A DNA stretch of 17,342 nt from Lachnoclostridium sp. UBA6475 (GTDB lineage: Bacteria; Bacillota; Clostridia; Lachnospirales; Lachnospiraceae): positions 3,680 through 21,021 of the forward strand of contig DJNB01000059.1 of assembly GCA_002435545.1 (NCBI GenBank), written 5' to 3'. The notes beneath the pieces are model-generated. The model was not told the origin of the DNA, made no database searches, and saw nothing but the letters and a program-made list of their open reading frames with translations. The translations under genes and the position numbers were made by a program. Positions within the stretch are counted from its first letter, which is position 1. Each line of letters begins with the position of its first letter. Positions 14,350 to 17,342 of this stretch are shown in pieces.

Positions 14350-15588
14350 TTAATATTTTATACCTTCACACCCTCCATACCCTTCCTGCTCCCCGATCCA
14401 ATACAATTCCTTTTCATTTGTCAGCATAAGGGTCGCCTGAGACACTGCATAAACGTGTTTTACATTTTTCATAAGCAGTACCGGCTTTCTGTTCCACCCC
14501 GCTTTATATTTATCCGTAAATACCGCATCTCCATCTTCTTTACCGGCACAATTATAACCCATCCCATAGGCAGAACCATCTTTTTTAAGATATACTACAA
14601 TTGGATATGTGTCAAATATATGATATGTGGACACTGCCACCTCACTCACATTGTCCGCTATTTTTTTCGGCGTGGCGCTATATTTACGCTTAGATTTTTT
14701 CATATCACGTCCCCATATCCACAGCGTATTATCTTCTTTCACGACGGCGACCTGCTCTTCGCCGGCGGCGATCTGCGTCACTCCACCATCTATTATTTTT
14801 ACAAAGGAACTATACTTTTTCTTCTTGGAATTCGAGATCAATTTATGTTTATTTGCCCCAATTCCCCACACACTTCCGTCATTCATCAGAACGAAAATAC
14901 TGCTTCTTTGTGCAAAATCTGCACAGCATACCACCTGTTTGATCTGGTCTGCACTTCCTTCAAAATACGTCTTAACGGTGTCGTATTTATAGCAATATTC
15001 ATCATCCGTATGTCCGGTCAATGCCGCGATAATCGGTCCTGTAATATAGAGTCTGTTATCGTTATCCTTGCAACAAGCAAACATACCATCGCCTGACCAG
15101 GTATTTGCAACATCGGTTTCCATCACTTTATCGACGTAGGGATGTTTCCACCGGTGAGCCTTTTTACACTGCTTTTTGGAGGTATGTTTTGCCCAGTAAT
15201 CACACGTCGAAAGACCGGTAAACAAAACCCGGTTTTGAGCATCTACCGTTATGTCTCCATCTATCGTTGGATAACTGGCCTTCGCGTTTACCGCCACGGT
15301 CCCCATCTTATACTGCTTTCCTTTTTTCTCCCATAAGTGAACCTCTTTAAACTTATTATTTTGCCGTATATAAACTTCCCAAAAATCCGAATCGGAATTG
15401 ACACTTACTTCATCTACATTTTTCGCAATAAGCCCATACTTTCTGCGCGTAACTGAATAGTGATCTCCATCGGTAAACCATATCTCTTCCACCGGGTATT
15501 TGGTTTTTGCTTTTGCAAAACTAACGCCGGTAAAGCATTGGCTCAATACACTAATAACCAACAGCAAATACATCATTCTTTTTCTCAT
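14350..15588 (-). CDS. Secreted RCC1-repeat-like beta-propeller protein
   Basis: 412 aa with a signal peptide (about 1-25, MRKRMMYLLLVISVLSQC through GVSFA). The cysteine at 18 follows Leu-Ser-Gln, which is a poor lipobox, so a cleaved signal peptide is more likely than a lipoprotein. Several spaced segments match the RCC1 blade pattern, a residue run ending in G followed by a W/Y-G/x-G turn: VLMNDGSVWGIGANKHKL, VAVVKEDNTLWIWGRD, VVYLKKDGSAYGMGYN and LTNEKELYWIGE, separated by stretches such as VTQIAAGEEQVAVV and VSEVAVSTYH. Bacterial RCC1-like proteins are mostly of unknown function and are thought to bind partners or ligands outside the cell. AGAGG precedes the ATG. It lies 21 nt after lysR and 16 nt before the phosphatase gene. 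Confidence 0.72.
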   Translation of the reverse strand: MRKRMMYLLLVISVLSQCFTGVSFAKAKTKYPVEEIWFTDGDHYSVTRRKYGLIAKNVDEVSVNSDSDFWEVYIRQNNKFKEVHLWEKKGKQYKMGTVAVNAKASYPTIDGDITVDAQNRVLFTGLSTCDYWAKHTSKKQCKKAHRWKHPYVDKVMETDVANTWSGDGMFACCKDNDNRLYITGPIIAALTGHTDDEYCYKYDTVKTYFEGSADQIKQVVCCADFAQRSSIFVLMNDGSVWGIGANKHKLISNSKKKKYSSFVKIIDGGVTQIAAGEEQVAVVKEDNTLWIWGRDMKKSKRKYSATPKKIADNVSEVAVSTYHIFDTYPIVVYLKKDGSAYGMGYNCAGKEDGDAVFTDKYKAGWNRKPVLLMKNVKHVYAVSQATLMLTNEKELYWIGEQEGYGGCEGIKY

Positions 15589-15609
15589 AATTTTCCTCTT
15601 GATTTTTCC

Positions 15610-16479
15610 TTAAATTCCTTGTTTTATTTCCTTTAAAAACGCCTGGGGCGCTTTTGACAGCACAGCATTTCTTTTCCAGACAAGCGCGTAATTTAATTCT
15701 AATTTCGGATTCAATTCTTTAAAACAAAGATCTTTATCCAGTTCTTTTGGCAGATGATCTCTGCTTGTCAAAAGATAGCCAAATCCGCTTCGAATCAGTT
15801 CAAATGCATTGCCGCTTAATATGTTATACGTCGCGACAATATTCATCTGCTCAATGCTTGTCTGCGCCCAATGCGTAATCTCCCGCTGCAAGCCGATCCG
15901 GCTATGAAAGATCAATGGCACCCGGCACAAATCTTCTCTTTCTATAAAATTCTTTTCTGCAAGGCTGCAGTCCTTTGGCATAAGAAGCCCCCAATAAGAC
16001 CTGTTCCGCAACGAAAAATATTCGTATTTCATTGTGTCCACAGGTTTTAATAATATCGCAAAATCAAGGCTTCCATGATCCAGACGCTGCGTTACATCGG
16101 TCGCATCTCCGCTGTAAAAATCAAACGTTATGTCCGAATATTTTTTCCGCAAAATAGAAGCTGCCGACACAATTTCCTCTGTTATCATTCCGCCAATGGA
16201 TATTTTTCCCGTTACATTGTCGGCATTACAGCTTAGTTCCTGCTGTGTTTTGTCAAATAATGCAATGATGTCTTCTGCTCGTTTCAACAGCAAATTTCCA
16301 TCATCTGTCAATGTAATTCTTCTTTTTCCTCGTATCAATAATTGTCTGCCAAGTTCATTCTCCAGTTCAATCAACTGCTTGGAAAGCGACGGCTGCGTAA
16401 TGTGCAGACTTTCTGCCGCCCGCGTGATATTTTCTTCTTTGGCAACTGTAACAAAATATTTCATCACCCGGATGTCCAT
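15610..16479 (-). CDS. LysR-family transcriptional regulator
   Basis: 289 aa, typical of the family. The N-terminal winged helix-turn-helix (about 1-60) reads FVTVAKEENITRAAESLHITQPSLSKQLIELENELG, followed by LLIRGKRRITLTDDGNLLL. The substrate-binding domain starts at about 90 (GKISIGGMITEEIV) and ends near the C-terminus; the ligand is not predictable. LysR proteins usually sit next to or inside the genes they control, often divergently. Here the gene is instead the first of four on the same strand, which suggests autoregulation of the whole unit. GAGGTGG lies 4 nt upstream of the ATG. The RCC1-like gene starts 21 nt downstream. Confidence 0.93.
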   Translation of the reverse strand: MDIRVMKYFVTVAKEENITRAAESLHITQPSLSKQLIELENELGRQLLIRGKRRITLTDDGNLLLKRAEDIIALFDKTQQELSCNADNVTGKISIGGMITEEIVSAASILRKKYSDITFDFYSGDATDVTQRLDHGSLDFAILLKPVDTMKYEYFSLRNRSYWGLLMPKDCSLAEKNFIEREDLCRVPLIFHSRIGLQREITHWAQTSIEQMNIVATYNILSGNAFELIRSGFGYLLTSRDHLPKELDKDLCFKELNPKLELNYALVWKRNAVLSKAPQAFLKEIKQGI

Positions 16480-16496
16480 TTTACCACCTCAAAAAT

Positions 16497-16525
16497 AGTA
16501 TAACATCCCCTACAATTCCCTGCAA
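16497..16525 (-). promoter_or_regulatory. Promoter of the lysR gene cluster
   Basis: On the - strand: -35 TTGCAG (16525-16520), 17-nt spacer, -10 TATACT (16502-16497) preceded by TGT (extended -10). The predicted start is near 16490, about 11 nt before the lysR ATG. Confidence 0.72.
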
Positions 16526-16552
16526 CTATAATAAACGCTATTTAACAATACC

Positions 16553-16581
16553 TGTTTCCTTACATAGGTTGTCAGGAAACA
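16553..16581. promoter_or_regulatory. 8-bp dyad, candidate LysR operator (or weak terminator of the ABC gene)
   Basis: TGTTTCCT (16553-16560) and AGGAAACA (16574-16581) form a perfect inverted repeat with a 13-nt spacer. Its centre is about 75 bp upstream of the predicted lysR start, close to the usual recognition site of LysR proteins. It also follows the ABC gene stop by 7 nt, but there is no U run, so termination is less likely. Confidence 0.4.
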
Positions 16582-16588
16582 TATCCAA

Positions 16589-17341
16589 TTACTCATACCA
16601 CTTTTTCTGAACCGTAAACATTCTCTTGTACTCTCCATCGGCTGCCATCAATTCCTGATGCGTTCCGACTTCTGCCACCCTGCCTGCTTTCATCAGCACA
16701 ATATAATCGGCAAACTGGGCAAACCCAAGTCGATGGGAAATGAAAAGCACTGTTTTTTCTTTGCCTGCCAGTTGGAATATCAATTTATACATTTCTATCT
16801 CTGAAATCGGATCCAGATAGGCAGTTGGTTCATCCAATATCCAGATGGATGCCTCTTCATCCGCCAGCAGTCTGGCAATCGCCAATCTCTGCCACTGTCC
16901 TTTTGACAGTTCTGTCCCATTATTGATCTCCCCCAGTTTTGTATGAATGCCTTTCGGAAATTTTCTAATTTCCTCCATCAAGCCAACCTGTTCCAATATT
17001 TGGCAGACAAATTCATCGGAAAGTTCTTTCCCGCCGACTCCGATTTCAATATTCTCCTTTATTGACATCTGATACTGTCCGAACTCCTGCATAATTGCTT
17101 TTATCCCGTCAAAACAAACCGCAATTTTTCCTTCTTCCGGTTCCAGCAAATGGAGAAGCATGGAAATCAACGTCGTTTTTCCGCTTCCGTTTTCTCCGAC
17201 GACCGCCACTTTTTCTCCGGGTTTTATCCGCAACGATAACTGTTCAATCGCCTTCTCTTCGGTTTCCGGATATCGATACGATGCCTTTTCTACTTTTATT
17301 CCCTCATATGGGAGCCCTTCTGTAAACGCTCCATAGTGAGT
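16589..17341 (-). CDS. ABC transporter ATP-binding domain (exporter type), 5' part outside window
   Basis: The frame is open to the right edge of the window. The visible part begins THYGAFTEGLPYEGIKVEKA, so the TTG at 17233 is an internal leucine and not a start. The nucleotide-binding domain is complete: SYRYP aromatic A-loop region, Walker A GENGSGKTT (visible residues 49-57), Q-loop MQEFGQ, signature LSKGQWQRLAIAR (a Lys for the usual Gly in LSGGQ), Walker B SIWILDEPTAYLD, and H-loop FISHR. The segment between Walker A and the Q-loop is shorter than in most exporters. The upstream sequence and the linker to a preceding region fit an exporter with fused transmembrane domain, but that part is not visible. 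The substrate is unknown. It ends 109 nt before lysR, which has its own promoter. Confidence 0.92.
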   Translation of the reverse strand, partial: THYGAFTEGLPYEGIKVEKASYRYPETEEKAIEQLSLRIKPGEKVAVVGENGSGKTTLISMLLHLLEPEEGKIAVCFDGIKAIMQEFGQYQMSIKENIEIGVGGKELSDEFVCQILEQVGLMEEIRKFPKGIHTKLGEINNGTELSKGQWQRLAIARLLADEEASIWILDEPTAYLDPISEIEMYKLIFQLAGKEKTVLFISHRLGFAQFADYIVLMKAGRVAEVGTHQELMAADGEYKRMFTVQKKWYE

Positions 17342-17342
17342 A

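Overview
The window looks like a chromosomal segment of a low-to-moderate GC Gram-positive anaerobe, most likely a gut-type member of the Lachnospiraceae (Clostridia). This rests on strong GGAGG-type ribosome binding sites, consensus sigma-A promoters, tRNA genes without an encoded CCA, a bacterial LeuRS that lacks the leucine-specific insertion, and a FliK-like protein of a type I associate with clostridia. The genus cannot be fixed from the sequence alone. No phage, IS element, CRISPR array or toxin-antitoxin locus is visible.

Layout. Left block (1-3090, + strand): the 3' part of dinB (DNA polymerase IV) is followed 15 nt later by a gene for a flagellar hook-length-control-like protein. A bidirectional terminator is shared with leuS. 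Next block (3091-7314, - strand): an aldo/keto reductase, then an L,D-transpeptidase with its own consensus promoter, then leuS only 31 nt downstream. A DedA-family membrane protein (7447-8031, +) diverges from the reductase. It converges on a Schlafen/AlbA_2-type ATP-binding regulator (8039-9358, -). That regulator is divergent from a peptidase S51 gene (9540-10208, +). Their shared intergenic region holds two near-perfect promoters and four 11-bp repeats between them.

Middle block (10209-10989): a non-coding region with two tRNA genes on the - strand (Glu-UUC, then Cys-GCA), each with a recognisable promoter, and a terminator after Cys. Two unusual structured elements lie here. One is a 165-bp element bounded by an 11-bp inverted repeat and containing three hairpins. 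The other is a 50-bp tandem array of three hairpins between the tRNAs, whose stem changes are compensated. Both contain hairpins with CAAG loops on +, which are CUUG loops on -.

Right block: a large secreted protein with Ig-like modules and a C-terminal YkuD domain (10990-13065, +) is a distant paralogue of the first L,D-transpeptidase, but its catalytic motif reads SAGC instead of SHGC. Then comes a close-packed - strand cluster: LysR regulator, secreted RCC1-like protein, histidine phosphatase and nitroreductase, with gaps of 21, 16 and 33 nt. A good promoter and an 8-bp dyad lie in front of lysR. The window ends inside an ABC transporter ATP-binding domain gene.

Most genes are ordinary housekeeping or accessory functions. 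The parts most worth following are the tRNA-linked hairpin array, the neighbouring inverted-repeat element, the phased repeats of the AlbA_2/S51 intergenic region, and the altered YkuD motif.
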